NCBI GenBank assembly: GCA_903900155.1
Contig: CAIUMD010000047.1
Location: 1 to 64,000, forward strand
DNA from: an uncultured Caulobacterales bacterium
GTDB lineage: Bacteria; Pseudomonadota; Alphaproteobacteria; Caulobacterales; Caulobacteraceae
Direction: 5' to 3'
DNA: 64,000 bases
The notes under the pieces were generated by a model. That model saw only the letters and a program-made list of their open reading frames with translations. It did not search any database and was not told where the DNA came from. Both the position numbers and the translations under genes were made by a program. This document shows positions 8,612 to 16,898 of the stretch, one piece after another (the first letter of the stretch is position 1; the number at the start of each line of letters is the position of its first letter).

Positions 8612-9325
8612 ATGCCGACGCTTGTCCTGCTCCGCCATGGCCAGAGCCAGTGGAACCTGGAAAACCGCTTCACGGGCTGGGTCGATGTCGACCTGACCGC
8701 CGAGGGCGAGGCCCAGGCCAAGAAGGGCGGCGAGCTGATCGCGGCGGCCGGCATCGATGTCGACCACCTGTTCACCTCGGTCCAGACCCGCGCCATCCGC
8801 ACGGGCAACCTGGCCCTGGACGCCGCCAAGCAGTCGTTCGTGCCGGTGACCAAGGACTGGCGCCTGAACGAGCGTCACTACGGCGGCCTGACCGGCCTGA
8901 ACAAGGCCGAGACCGCCGAGAAGCATGGCGTCGAGCAGGTCACCATCTGGCGCCGTTCGTATGACATCCCGCCGCCGGAACTGGCCCCGGGCGGCGAGTA
9001 CGACTTCAGCAAGGATCGCCGCTACAAGGGCGCGACCCTGCCGTCCACCGAGAGCCTGGCGACGACGCTGGTGCGCGTGCTGCCCTACTGGGAAAGCGAC
9101 ATCGCTCCGCACCTGAAGGCCGGCGAGACCCTGCTGATCGCCGCCCACGGCAATTCGCTGCGCGCCATCGTCAAGCACCTGTTCAACGTGCCGGACGACA
9201 AGATCGTCGGCGTCGAGATCCCGACGGGCAATCCGCTGGTCATTGAACTGGACGCCGGGTTGAAGCCGACCGGCGCGCGCTACCTGGACGAAAGCCGGGC
9301 CGAAGCGCTGCCGCCGGTCGCTTAA
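8612..9325 (+). CDS. gpmA: 2,3-bisphosphoglycerate-dependent phosphoglycerate mutase
   Basis: This 237-residue glycolytic enzyme interconverts 3- and 2-phosphoglycerate. It has the phosphohistidine motif LVLLRHGQSQWNLENRFTGW at the N-terminus, the RLNERHYGGLTGLNK segment with catalytic Glu, and the second His in LLIAAHGNSLRAI. Start ATG 8612 follows AAGGAAG by 5 bases; the longer track ORF starts inside the promoter region. A TTGACGC motif at 8549 resembles the Caulobacter housekeeping -35 box, but no good -10 match is seen. Confidence 0.94.
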   Translation: MPTLVLLRHGQSQWNLENRFTGWVDVDLTAEGEAQAKKGGELIAAAGIDVDHLFTSVQTRAIRTGNLALDAAKQSFVPVTKDWRLNERHYGGLTGLNKAETAEKHGVEQVTIWRRSYDIPPPELAPGGEYDFSKDRRYKGATLPSTESLATTLVRVLPYWESDIAPHLKAGETLLIAAHGNSLRAIVKHLFNVPDDKIVGVEIPTGNPLVIELDAGLKPTGARYLDESRAEALPPVA

Positions 9326-9398
9326 CCTTCACCGGAAGCCGTTGGAAACACGGCGTTAATTTTGGTCTGCGCATGGTGATCCCTCACTACGGGATTCC

Positions 9399-10667
9399 AT
9401 GCCAGACATGAGCGCGCCCGCGCCCTCCAATCAGGAATACAAGCGCCTGACGCAGTATGACGTTGATGTCATCTGCGCCAAGCACGATCGCCTGTGGTCG
9501 GCCCGGATGGGCGGCGCGCGCGCCGTCTTCGCCTTCTGCGACCTGTCGGGCCTGTCAATGACGGGCCGCAATCTGTGCGACGCCGACTTCACCGGCGCGA
9601 TCATGGTCGGCTGCGACCTGCGCAAGACCAAGCTGGACAACGCCAACTGCTACGGCGCGGACATGCAGGGCGCGGACCTGACCGACGCCAGCCTGCGCCG
9701 GGCCGACCTGCGCGGCTCCAGCCTGCGCGGCGCGAACCTGACCGGCGCCGACATGTTCGAGGCCGACCTGCGCGAAGGCACGATCGCCGCCGCCGACCGC
9801 AAGGAAGGCTACAAGGTCATCGAGCTGACCCAGCGCGAGGCCTATGCCAGCGGCGCGAACCTCTCGGGCGCCAACCTGGAGCGCTCGCGCCTCTCGGGCA
9901 TCGTGGCGACCAAAGCCGATTTCAGCGACGCGATCCTGAAGGACGCCAAGCTGGTCCGCGCCAACTTGAAACAAGCCAATTTCAACGGGGCCAATCTGGC
10001 CGGCGCCGACCTGTCGGGCGCCAACCTGGCCGGCGCCGACCTGCGCAACACGGTCCTGGTCGGCGCCAAGACCATGTCGTGGAACGTCAACGACACCAAT
10101 ATGGAAGGCGCCCTGACCGACAAGCCGTCGGGCACCAGCGTCTCGGACCTGCCTTACGAGCAGATGATCGCCGACCACGCCAAGTGGATCGAGACCGGCG
10201 GCGGCGAGGGCAAGCCATCGGTGTTCGACAAGGCCGACCTGCGTAACCTGCGCTCGATCCGCGGCTTCAACCTGACGGCTCTCTCGGCCAAGGCGGCGGT
10301 GTTCTACGGCCTCGACATGGAAGGCGTGCAGATGCAGGGCGCCCAGCTGGAGGGAGCGGACCTGCGGGCGTGTAACCTGCGCCGGGCCGACCTGCGCGGC
10401 GCGCGGCTGAAGGGCGCCAAGCTGACGGGCTCGGACCTGCGCGACGCCCAACTGGGCCCGCTGCTGATCGCCGCCGACCGCGTGCTGCCGTGCGACCTGA
10501 CCGGCGCCATCCTGACCAATGCCGATTTCGCGCGCGCCGATCTGCGCCAGGCCCGGATGGCCGGCGCGGACGTCTCGCGCGCCAACTTCACGGGAGCCCA
10601 GCTCAAGGACGTCGATCTGACCGGCGCGATCCGCATGGCGGCGCGCGGACTGGATGACGTTATCTGA
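9399..10667 (+). CDS. pentapeptide-repeat protein (first of a tandem pair)
   Basis: This 422-residue protein consists mainly of A(D/N)LXX pentapeptide repeats, in two blocks (about residues 45-225 and 300-415) separated by a non-repeat linker. Such repeats fold as a right-handed quadrilateral beta-helix. The short N-terminal segment (YKRLTQYDVDVICAKHDRLW) and the linker are shared with the next gene. There is no signal peptide or transmembrane helix. The family has diverse roles, from gyrase protection to scaffolding; no function can be assigned here. Confidence 0.85.
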   Translation: MPDMSAPAPSNQEYKRLTQYDVDVICAKHDRLWSARMGGARAVFAFCDLSGLSMTGRNLCDADFTGAIMVGCDLRKTKLDNANCYGADMQGADLTDASLRRADLRGSSLRGANLTGADMFEADLREGTIAAADRKEGYKVIELTQREAYASGANLSGANLERSRLSGIVATKADFSDAILKDAKLVRANLKQANFNGANLAGADLSGANLAGADLRNTVLVGAKTMSWNVNDTNMEGALTDKPSGTSVSDLPYEQMIADHAKWIETGGGEGKPSVFDKADLRNLRSIRGFNLTALSAKAAVFYGLDMEGVQMQGAQLEGADLRACNLRRADLRGARLKGAKLTGSDLRDAQLGPLLIAADRVLPCDLTGAILTNADFARADLRQARMAGADVSRANFTGAQLKDVDLTGAIRMAARGLDDVI

Positions 10668-10765
10668 CAGATTTTTGCGACATTCGGACGCAGGCTTAAC
10701 TGTTCACTCGTCCATCGCTGCTACAGTCCGCGTAACATAAAAGAACACTAACGGGGACCATCGTT

Positions 10766-12031
10766 ATGAACGCCGCGCAGAGCGTGGCCGGGCGGCGACG
10801 CCTGAGCCAAGCCGAGCTCGACATGATCGTAACGGCGCACGAGAAATTCGTTACCGGCAAGCAGGGGGGCAAGCGAGCTTCCCTACGCTTCATGCAGCTG
10901 TCGGGCCTAGATCTGTCGTTCCGGAACTTGACCGACGCGGACCTGACCGCCTCGATCCTTGAAGATTGCCGCATGGTCCGCACCAAGCTGGACCGCGCCA
11001 GCCTGTTCGGCTGCGACCTGCGCAAGAGCGATATGCGCCAGGCGTCGCTGGTGCGCGCCGACCTGCGCGGCGCGTGCCTGCGCGGCGCGAACCTGGCCCA
11101 GGCCGACCTGACCCAGGCCGACTTCCGCGAAGGCCAGATCGCCATTCCGCACCCGCGCAAGGGTCTGGAGACCATGCGCCACGAGACCCGCCAGGGCGAG
11201 GTCGACGAGGTCAACTTCTCGGGCGCCACCCTGGATGGTTCGCAGTTCGAGGGCGTCTCGGCATTCAAGGCCGATTTCAGCGACTGCTCGCTGCGCGGCG
11301 CCAAGCTGTCGGGCGCCAACCTCAAGGAAGCCAATCTGGTCGGGGCCATCCTGGACGGCGCCGACGTCAAGGGCGCCAACCTGGAGGGCGCGAACCTGTC
11401 GGGCGCGGTCATGGCCGGCGTCGACACCTCCACCGCCCGCACAAGCGGCGCCAGCATGAACGGCGTCGTGGGCGCCGTGACCCGCGAAGCGCTGAGCAAG
11501 GCCGAGGAGCTCTACAACCGCTGCCTGGGCAACCAGCGCTGGTGCCAGACCGGCGGCAAGGAAGGGCGGGCGGCCCGTCTCGACGGCGAGGATCTGCGTC
11601 CGCTGGGCGCCAAGCTGAAGGGCCTGCGCCTGACGGCCATGAGCGCCAAGGGCGCCTGCATGGTCGGGCTGGACCTGTCCGGCGCCCAATTGCAGGGCGC
11701 CAACCTGCAGAACGCCGACCTGCGCGCGGCCAATCTGCGCGGGGCCGACCTGCGCGGGGCCAAGCTGACCGGCGCCAACCTGACGAAGGCCGACCTGCGC
11801 CAGGCCTTCCTGTCGCCCCTGCCGCTGGGGCCGACGCGCCAGACGCAGGCCAACCTGCAATCGGCCCGCATGCGCTACGCCATGGTCCAGACGGCTGATC
11901 TCAGCGAGGCGGTGCTTGACGGCGCTGACCTGCGCGGCTCGGACTTCACCGGCGCCCGCGTGGTCAAGGCCAGCTTCCGCGACGTGGACCTCAAGCAGGT
12001 CCAGGGCCTGGATTTCTCATTGCCGGGCTAG
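10766..12031 (+). CDS. pentapeptide-repeat protein (second of a tandem pair)
   Basis: This 421-residue paralogue of the preceding gene has the same plan: an N-terminal segment RRLSQAELDMIVTAHEKFV, a first A(D/N)LXX block, a linker with NRCLGNQRWCQTGGKEGR, and a second repeat block. The matching length and architecture show tandem duplication. It is preceded by a 98-base gap with ACGGGGACC as likely ribosome binding site, so separate transcription is possible. The function is unknown. Confidence 0.85.
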   Translation: MNAAQSVAGRRRLSQAELDMIVTAHEKFVTGKQGGKRASLRFMQLSGLDLSFRNLTDADLTASILEDCRMVRTKLDRASLFGCDLRKSDMRQASLVRADLRGACLRGANLAQADLTQADFREGQIAIPHPRKGLETMRHETRQGEVDEVNFSGATLDGSQFEGVSAFKADFSDCSLRGAKLSGANLKEANLVGAILDGADVKGANLEGANLSGAVMAGVDTSTARTSGASMNGVVGAVTREALSKAEELYNRCLGNQRWCQTGGKEGRAARLDGEDLRPLGAKLKGLRLTAMSAKGACMVGLDLSGAQLQGANLQNADLRAANLRGADLRGAKLTGANLTKADLRQAFLSPLPLGPTRQTQANLQSARMRYAMVQTADLSEAVLDGADLRGSDFTGARVVKASFRDVDLKQVQGLDFSLPG

Positions 12032-12059
12032 GGAAGAGTTTCGACCTTAACCCTTCATC

Positions 12060-12088
12060 GTCATCCCGCGAACAAGTCGCGGGATGAC
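12060..12088. repeat. palindromic intergenic repeat GTCATCCCGCGA...
   Basis: GTCATCCCGCGA and TCGCGGGATGAC form a perfect 12-base inverted repeat with a 5-base loop. It lies between the second pentapeptide gene and hsp20, which are convergent. It may act as a bidirectional terminator or be a REP-type dispersed repeat; there is no T-tract. Confidence 0.6.
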
Positions 12089-12180
12089 GGGATTTGGTCA
12101 GCTGAACATGAAAAAGGCGGCGCATCGCTGCGCCGCCCAAGTTCAGAGGGGATTGGGGAGACTAGAAACAGGGCCGCCGG

Positions 12181-12642
12181 TTAGGCGGCCTTTTCGCCTT
12201 CGATCAGGGTCGAGGGCGCGGCCGACTTGATCTCCACGGTGCGGGGCTTCAGGGCTTCCGGCAGTTCACGCTTCAGCGCGATCGACAGCAGGCCGTTCGA
12301 CAGATCGGCATCGACCACCACCAGATAGTCGGTCAGCTGGAACTTGCGCTCGAAGTTACGCTCGGCGAGCCCGCGGTGCAGGTACTGCTTGGCGTCGCCA
12401 TCGTTGGCGGCCTTGCGACCGGTGACGGTCAGCAGGTTTTCCTTCACCTCGACGTTCAGTTCTTCCGGCTTGAAACCGGCCACCGCGATCTCGATGCGGT
12501 AGTCGTTCTCGCCGGCGCGTTCGATGTTGTAGGGGGGATAGCCCGAGGCCGCTTCGGTGCGGGCGGCGGCGTCCAGCTGGTCGGCGAGGCGGTCGAAGCC
12601 GACGAGCGAGCGGTACAGGGGCGAAAGGTCGATCGTACGCAT
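12181..12642 (-). CDS. small heat shock protein, Hsp20 family
   Basis: This 153-residue alpha-crystallin-domain chaperone binds unfolding proteins in the cytoplasm. The domain spans about residues 35-130 (DYRIEIAVAGFKPEELNVEV, then ERKFQLTDYLVVVDADLSNGLLSIALKRE). The C-terminal tail contains the I-K-x-A region used in oligomer contacts. The start ATG 12642 lies behind an RNA thermometer-like leader and a sigma-32-like promoter, so heat control is expected at both transcription and translation. Confidence 0.93.
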   Translation of the reverse strand: MRTIDLSPLYRSLVGFDRLADQLDAAARTEAASGYPPYNIERAGENDYRIEIAVAGFKPEELNVEVKENLLTVTGRKAANDGDAKQYLHRGLAERNFERKFQLTDYLVVVDADLSNGLLSIALKRELPEALKPRTVEIKSAAPSTLIEGEKAA

Positions 12643-12750
12643 AGGGTCAGATCCTTCTCATCAAGCAAGGTCTTTGAATGTTCGTCCCGTCGGCGACCCG
12701 AGTTCGGCATCGCCAGGTGGTCCGGAAGGCCCGGGTTTCCAGCGCCTTCG
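12643..12750 (-). promoter_or_regulatory. ROSE-type RNA thermometer in the hsp20 leader
   Basis: The leader of about 108 nt ends in a hairpin (12650-12672) with the sequence GACCUUGCUUGAUGAGAAGGAUC. CCUU pairs with AAGG and CUU with GAG, leaving one unpaired G between them. This is the bulged-G UUGCU feature of ROSE elements, and it hides the AAGGA ribosome binding site. An upstream stem GGCGA...UCGCC enclosing CCGA-ACU-CGG fits the multi-hairpin plan. The pairing was done by eye, not folded. Confidence 0.72.
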
Positions 12751-12757
12751 TGAAACT

Positions 12758-12785
12758 AATTGGTGAGCGGATTTTCGGGTTCAAG
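12758..12785 (-). promoter_or_regulatory. sigma-32-like heat-shock promoter of hsp20
   Basis: On the minus strand CTTGAAC (12785-12779) is followed after 13 bases by CACCAATT (12765-12758). This resembles the RpoH pattern CTTGAAA...CCCCATNT. A transcript starting near 12750 gives a leader of about 108 nt, the usual ROSE length. Confidence 0.6.
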
Positions 12786-12888
12786 GGGGCTCCCGATCAA
12801 AGAACGTGAATCGTTTGACGCACCGGTTCCCCCGGCTAAGGTCGCGCCTCCCATCTCCGTCGTCCAACTCGTCGAAGGACACGTCCCC

Positions 12889-13731
12889 ATGCCGCTTCGC
12901 CGTCACGTCCTGCTGCTGGCCGCCGCCCTGACCCTGGCCGCGCCCGCCGCCTTCGCCTCCACCGACGCCGCCCTGAAGGCCGCCGTGGCCTCGCCGACCC
13001 GTCCCGCCGGCGACGTCGCCCGCGACGGCGCGCGTCATCCGGTCCAGAGCCTGGACTTCTGGGGTCTCAAGCCCAAGCAGACCGTGATCGAGATCTCGCC
13101 CGGCGGCGGCTACTGGACCGAGATCCTGGCCCCGTACGCCAAGGCCACCGGCGGCACGTATGTGGCCGGCGTCGCCGACCTGTCGAATCCGAAGATCTCG
13201 GAAGGGGCCAAGAAGAGCCGCGCCGACTTCGAAGCCCGGTTCTCCGATCCCGCCAGGTACGGCAAGCCGCAGTTCGCCAATTTCGGCGCGGCCTCGGGGC
13301 CGCTGGGCGCGCCGGGCTCGGCCGACCTGGTGCTGACCGCCCGCAACGTCCACAACTGGACGCAGGCGCCGGGCATGGCCGACAAGGCGTTCGCCGACTT
13401 CTTCGCCGTGCTGAAGCCGGGCGGCATCCTGGCGATCGAGGATCACCGCGCCGATCCGCGCTCGGAAAAGGACGCCGGCGCCGACGGTTATCTGAACACC
13501 GCCACCGTGATCGCCCTGGCCGAGAAGGCCGGCTTCAAGCTGGACGCCAAGTCCGAGATCAACGCCAACCCCAAGGACACCAAGGACCATCCCTTCGGCG
13601 TCTGGACCCTGCCGCCGACCAAGCGCACCGCGCCGGGCGGCCAGCCGGCCAATCCGAATTTCGATCGCACCAAGTACGATGCGATCGGCGAGAGCGACCG
13701 CATGACCCTGCGCTTCAAGAAGCCGGCCTGA
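12889..13731 (+). CDS. exported class I methyltransferase-like protein
   Basis: This 280-residue protein has a cleavable signal peptide (HVLLLAAALTLAAPAAFAS) and a Rossmann-type methyltransferase fold. TVIEISPGGGYWTEILAPY is the SAM-loop position and ADLVLTARNVHNW and FFAVLKPGGILAIEDHR are the later strands. An exported SAM-dependent enzyme would be unusual, since SAM is cytoplasmic, so it may bind another ligand. The next gene is a close paralogue sharing the C-terminal NANPKDTKDHPFGVWTLPPT block. Confidence 0.78.
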   Translation: MPLRRHVLLLAAALTLAAPAAFASTDAALKAAVASPTRPAGDVARDGARHPVQSLDFWGLKPKQTVIEISPGGGYWTEILAPYAKATGGTYVAGVADLSNPKISEGAKKSRADFEARFSDPARYGKPQFANFGAASGPLGAPGSADLVLTARNVHNWTQAPGMADKAFADFFAVLKPGGILAIEDHRADPRSEKDAGADGYLNTATVIALAEKAGFKLDAKSEINANPKDTKDHPFGVWTLPPTKRTAPGGQPANPNFDRTKYDAIGESDRMTLRFKKPA

Positions 13732-13762
13732 CTTTGGCCAAGGTCGAGGGGCACTGTGTTGG

Positions 13763-14671
13763 GTGCGTTACGGGGGAATGATGCTTCCAGCTCGGTATTG
13801 GTCGCGGCGAGGCGTGCTGGCCAGCGTTAGTGCGCTGGCGCTCACCGCCTGCGGCAAGAAGAACGACCCGGCCAAGACGGAGGCGAAAGCCGCCGATAAG
13901 GCCGGGCCCAGGACGATCGAGGCGGTGGTGGCCGGCGACTGGCGCCGGCCCGAGGACCGCGCCCGCGACGTCTGGCGCCATCCGGTCGAGACCCTGAAGT
14001 TCTGGGATCTCAAGCCCGGCCAGACGGTCGTGGAGTTCTGGCCCGGCGCGGGCTGGTACACCGACATCCTCGCCCCTTACCTGGCCGACACCAAAGGCCG
14101 TCTCTACGAGGCGCTGCTGCAGACCGACCCCGCCGACCCGGCCGCGGCCGAGATCGCCGAGGGGTATCGTCGCAAGCTGACCGAGAAGAAGAAAGTCTAT
14201 GGCGACGTGCAGTTCACCGCCTTTGGCCCCACCAGCGGTCCGGTGGCGCCGGCGGGCACGGTCGACCTGGTCCTCTTCCTGCGCAACCTGCACAACTGGA
14301 TGGCGGGCGGCATCGCAGAGAAAGCCTTCAAGGACGCCCTGGCGGCGCTGAAGCCCGGTGGCGTCCTGGGCGTCGAGGAGCATCGGGGCGAGCCGGGGCG
14401 GGTGCAGGACGTGCTGGCCGAGGACGGCTACGTCCAGCAGGACTATGTGATCCAGATGGCCAAGGAGGCCGGCTTCGTGCTGGTCTCCGCCAGCGAAATC
14501 AACGCCAATCCCAAGGACACCAAGGACCACCCGTTCGGCGTCTGGACCCTGCCGCCCACGCGGCTGTCGGCCCCGCGCGGCGAACCGGCCGAGCCGGGCT
14601 TCGACCACGCCAAATACGACGCGATCGGCGAGAGCGACCGCATGACCCTCAAGTTCATGAAGCCGAAGTGA
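13763..14671 (+). CDS. exported methyltransferase-like lipoprotein, paralogue of the preceding gene
   Basis: This protein of about 300 residues has a twin-Arg-like SRRGVLAS and a lipobox-like LTACGKK at its N-terminus, suggesting a lipoprotein. The fold matches its neighbour: TVVEFWPGAGWYTDILAPY, VDLVLFLRNLHNW, LKPGGVLGVEEHR and the shared C-terminal NPKDTKDHPFGVW block. Starts at GTG 13763, ATG 13778 and ATG 13781 are all possible; GGGGGA just before the two ATGs favours the later ones. The two genes arose by tandem duplication and then differ in how they are anchored. Confidence 0.75.
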   Translation: MRYGGMMLPARYWSRRGVLASVSALALTACGKKNDPAKTEAKAADKAGPRTIEAVVAGDWRRPEDRARDVWRHPVETLKFWDLKPGQTVVEFWPGAGWYTDILAPYLADTKGRLYEALLQTDPADPAAAEIAEGYRRKLTEKKKVYGDVQFTAFGPTSGPVAPAGTVDLVLFLRNLHNWMAGGIAEKAFKDALAALKPGGVLGVEEHRGEPGRVQDVLAEDGYVQQDYVIQMAKEAGFVLVSASEINANPKDTKDHPFGVWTLPPTRLSAPRGEPAEPGFDHAKYDAIGESDRMTLKFMKPK

Positions 14672-14829
14672 CAAGCCCTGCCGCGCAGGTAAAGTTGACA
14701 AGAACCCCGACTAGGGTCGCCTTCTATCAGGGGAAGAAATAAGAGTCTGGGTCGTCTGAACGGTGTTTACTTAACCGGGCGGCCCGGTCTAGCTTTTCGC
14801 AACAACTCGCGCAGAGGGAGATCGCGCAT

Positions 14830-15138
14830 ATGGCCACGCTTCAGGAAATCACCGACCGCATCAAGGGCGCCGTGGGCGACGACAGCGGTCTTGGCAAGAG
14901 CCTCAAGTTCGACCTGAAGGACGCCGGCGTCATCCACATCGACGGTGGCTCTGTCACCAACGAAGACAAGCCGGCCGATCTGACCATGACGCTCAGCCTG
15001 GACGACCTGCTGGCCATCGGCGCCGGCTCGCTGGACCCGACCATGGCCGTCATGACGGGCAAGCTGAAGCTGTCGGACATGGGCACGGCCATGGCCCTGC
15101 AGCCCAAGATGGGCGCCCTGTTCGCCAAGATGCGCTAA
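14830..15138 (+). CDS. SCP2 sterol-binding domain protein
   Basis: This 102-residue protein is a stand-alone SCP2-like lipid-binding domain. It has KSLKFDLKDAGVIHIDG, the DLTMTLSLDDLLAIGAG strand-helix and the G-K-L-K-L-S-D C-terminal part. The family carries fatty acyl or sterol-like ligands in a hydrophobic tunnel. GAGGGAG is 8 bases before the ATG. It lies 5 bases before the alpha/beta hydrolase start, so the two probably form an operon handling lipids or esters. Confidence 0.85.
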   Translation: MATLQEITDRIKGAVGDDSGLGKSLKFDLKDAGVIHIDGGSVTNEDKPADLTMTLSLDDLLAIGAGSLDPTMAVMTGKLKLSDMGTAMALQPKMGALFAKMR

Positions 15139-15143
15139 GCCGA

Positions 15144-16124
15144 ATGGGAGAGGAGCCGCGTCTCGTCTCGATTGAAGACGCTCCGGTTCCTAACCACGGT
15201 AAGGCTGAATGGTTTCGCGGCGCGGATGGGGCGACCCTCCGCGCCGCGAAGTTCTTCCCGGACGGGCCTGCCCGGGGTTCGGTGGTGCTCAGCCCCGGAC
15301 GCAGCGAGCCCCTCGAGAAGTATTTCGAGGTCGTCGACGACCTCCTGAAGCGCGACTTCGCCGTGCTGCTGCATGACTGGCGAGGGCAGGGGCTGTCGGC
15401 CCGCAGCCTGCCGGACCGCCTCAAGGGCCACGCCCGGGGCTTCAAGACCTTCATCGCCGACTACACGGCGCTGCTCGATACGTTCGAGACGCGGATGCCC
15501 AAGCCCTGGATCGCCGTCTCGCACTCGATGGGCGGCTGTCTAACCATGCTGGCCCTGGCTCATGGCGAGACACGGTTCGCCGCCACGGTGCTGTCGGCGC
15601 CGATGCTGGGCCTCAACACGGCCGGGGTGCCGCCCTGGTTGGCCAAGCCCCTGGCCTGGACCATGTCCCGTATCGGCAGGGCCGGGGACTATGTGTCGGC
15701 GCCCTATGATCCGCTGGTCCAGACCTTTCAGGGCGACGGCCTGACCCACGACGAGGCGCGCTACGATCGCTATCAGGCCCAACTGCGAGCGGATCCCGAG
15801 ATCGCGCTAGGCGGCATGACCTGGGGGTGGGCGGACTTCGCCATCTCGGCTTGCGACTGGCTGAGGACCACCAAGGGCGTGGAGGCCATCGCCTCGCCGG
15901 TGACCATCGTCGGCGCCGAGCTCGACAACCGCGTGCTGAATTCGGACGCCCAGGCGATCGCAGGGCGCATCCTCAAGGGCCGCTATGTCGAGGTCCCGGG
16001 CGCGTTCCACGAGATCCTGATCGAGACCGATCCCCGCCGGGCGATCTTCTGGCAGGCGTTCGACGAGACCGTCGATCCCGTCGCCCCGCGCGAGCCGCTT
16101 ATTTCGCCGAACGTTTCAGACTGA
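15144..16124 (+). CDS. alpha/beta hydrolase (monoacylglycerol lipase/lysophospholipase-like)
   Basis: This 326-residue serine hydrolase belongs to the S33/hydrolase-4 group. The nucleophile elbow is SHSMGG near residue 133, the acid is probably the Asp in VGAELDNRV, and the His is in PGAFHEILIETD. It likely cleaves acyl esters of glycerol or lysophospholipids. Its last eight residues are encoded by the left copy of a 25-bp direct repeat that also forms the 3' end of the convergent phosphatase. In the ancestor the two genes probably overlapped tail to tail. Confidence 0.85.
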   Translation: MGEEPRLVSIEDAPVPNHGKAEWFRGADGATLRAAKFFPDGPARGSVVLSPGRSEPLEKYFEVVDDLLKRDFAVLLHDWRGQGLSARSLPDRLKGHARGFKTFIADYTALLDTFETRMPKPWIAVSHSMGGCLTMLALAHGETRFAATVLSAPMLGLNTAGVPPWLAKPLAWTMSRIGRAGDYVSAPYDPLVQTFQGDGLTHDEARYDRYQAQLRADPEIALGGMTWGWADFAISACDWLRTTKGVEAIASPVTIVGAELDNRVLNSDAQAIAGRILKGRYVEVPGAFHEILIETDPRRAIFWQAFDETVDPVAPREPLISPNVSD

Positions 16125-16127
16125 CCA
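16103..16127 (+). repeat. left 25-bp direct repeat flanking the toxin-antitoxin cassette
   Basis: TTCGCCGAACGTTTCAGACTGACCA here recurs exactly at 16903-16927, 800 bases away. The right copy encodes the C-terminus of the phosphatase. The duplication therefore brackets the inserted segment, like a target duplication or attachment-site pair. Confidence 0.9.
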
Positions 16128-16140
16128 AGGATACTCCAAG

Positions 16141-16180
16141 CCCCAAAAGGACTTGTTTGGGGTGTACTATATATGGTACA
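16141..16180 (+). promoter_or_regulatory. cassette promoter/operator with two palindromes
   Basis: CCCCAAA...TTTGGGG (16141-16162) is followed by TGTAC-TATATATG-GTACA (16163-16180). The second is an 18-bp imperfect palindrome centred on a TATATAT run that could serve as -10 region. Placed 65 bases before the toxin start, it is a natural site for autorepression by the antitoxin. A strong AAGGAG at about 16196 precedes a short 25-codon overlapping frame starting at 16209, of unknown meaning. Confidence 0.5.
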
Positions 16181-16245
16181 GATTTGGCAATCTGGAAGGA
16201 GATTGCGCATGGCTACATGCATCGTGCTGACGGGGAGAGCTCCGT

Positions 16246-16587
16246 ATGTTCAGCGTTGTGTTCTACGAAACGGCCACCGGAAATAAGGTCGTAAAAGACT
16301 GGCTTTTGAGTTTCGCCAAACCAGACCGTGCGGTGCTGGGCGAGGATCTTAAAACAATCCAGTTTGGCTTTCCGATGGGCTTGCCGCTTTGCCGGTCGCT
16401 CGGAAACGGTCTTTGGGAAGTTCGCAGCACGCTACCGGTGAAGCGCACCGAAGCTAGAATGATTTTCTATCAGGACAGCGAGAGCGCAGCGCTTGTCGTT
16501 GTGCACGGCTTTATCAAGAATACTCAGAAAACGCCCAAACGCGATATCGAGATCGCGTTACGTCGCAAACGTGAGGCCAGTCCCTGA
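16246..16587 (+). CDS. HigB/RelE-type toxin (phage Gp49-like)
   Basis: This 113-residue protein has the RelE-fold pattern of the Gp49-like family. FSVVFYETATGNKVVKDWL is the first strand-helix, then GLPLCRSLGNGLWEVRSTLP and ARMIFYQ, ending with VVHGFIKNTQKTPKRDIEIALRR. The family cleaves ribosome-bound mRNA. The Lys/Arg-rich C-terminus with K-T-P is typical of HigB. The toxin gene precedes its antitoxin by 11 bases, the usual HigBA order. Confidence 0.85.
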   Translation: MFSVVFYETATGNKVVKDWLLSFAKPDRAVLGEDLKTIQFGFPMGLPLCRSLGNGLWEVRSTLPVKRTEARMIFYQDSESAALVVVHGFIKNTQKTPKRDIEIALRRKREASP

Positions 16588-16598
16588 CGGGAGACGCC

Positions 16599-16898
16599 AT
16601 GATCGACAAAGCTCCAATCAACCGCGTGGCGCAATTCGAGACGCTCGATGACTTCCTCGACGAAGAAGGCATTCGTGAGGAAGTCACTGCGCGGGCCATC
16701 AAGCGCGTGATCGCCTTGCAGCTTCAAGAAGCCATGAAGGAGCGTCAGTTGACCAAGGCGGCGATGGCCGACCTTATGGAAACCAGTCGCGCGCAATTGG
16801 CGCGAGTGCTCGATCCCGAAGAGTTCAATGTCACGCTCGATACGCTGACAAGAGCCGCCAAGGTCGTCGGACGCAAATTGCGGATCGAACTCGTCTGA
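16599..16898 (+). CDS. HigA-type XRE-family antitoxin
   Basis: This 99-residue protein has a C-terminal helix-turn-helix of about 45 residues (LTKAAMADLMETSRAQLARVLDPE, then TLDTLTRAAKVVGRKLRIELV). An acidic N-terminal segment (FETLDDFLDEEGIREEV) is the likely toxin contact. It should neutralise the upstream toxin and repress the shared promoter. Its stop at 16898 is immediately followed by the 3' end of the convergent phosphatase. Confidence 0.85.
   Translation: MIDKAPINRVAQFETLDDFLDEEGIREEVTARAIKRVIALQLQEAMKERQLTKAAMADLMETSRAQLARVLDPEEFNVTLDTLTRAAKVVGRKLRIELV

Noticed and set aside
9555-11860. Long antisense ORFs across the pentapeptide genes
   Set aside because: The repetitive A-(D/N)-L-x-x codons give a mirrored open frame on the other strand (V-G-A-x-Q-V repeats); they have no independent support.
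16209-16286. A 25-codon frame with a strong ribosome site before the higB-like toxin
   Set aside because: It overlaps the toxin start out of frame and has no recognisable peptide features. It may only reflect the toxin's leader, so it is not called as a gene.
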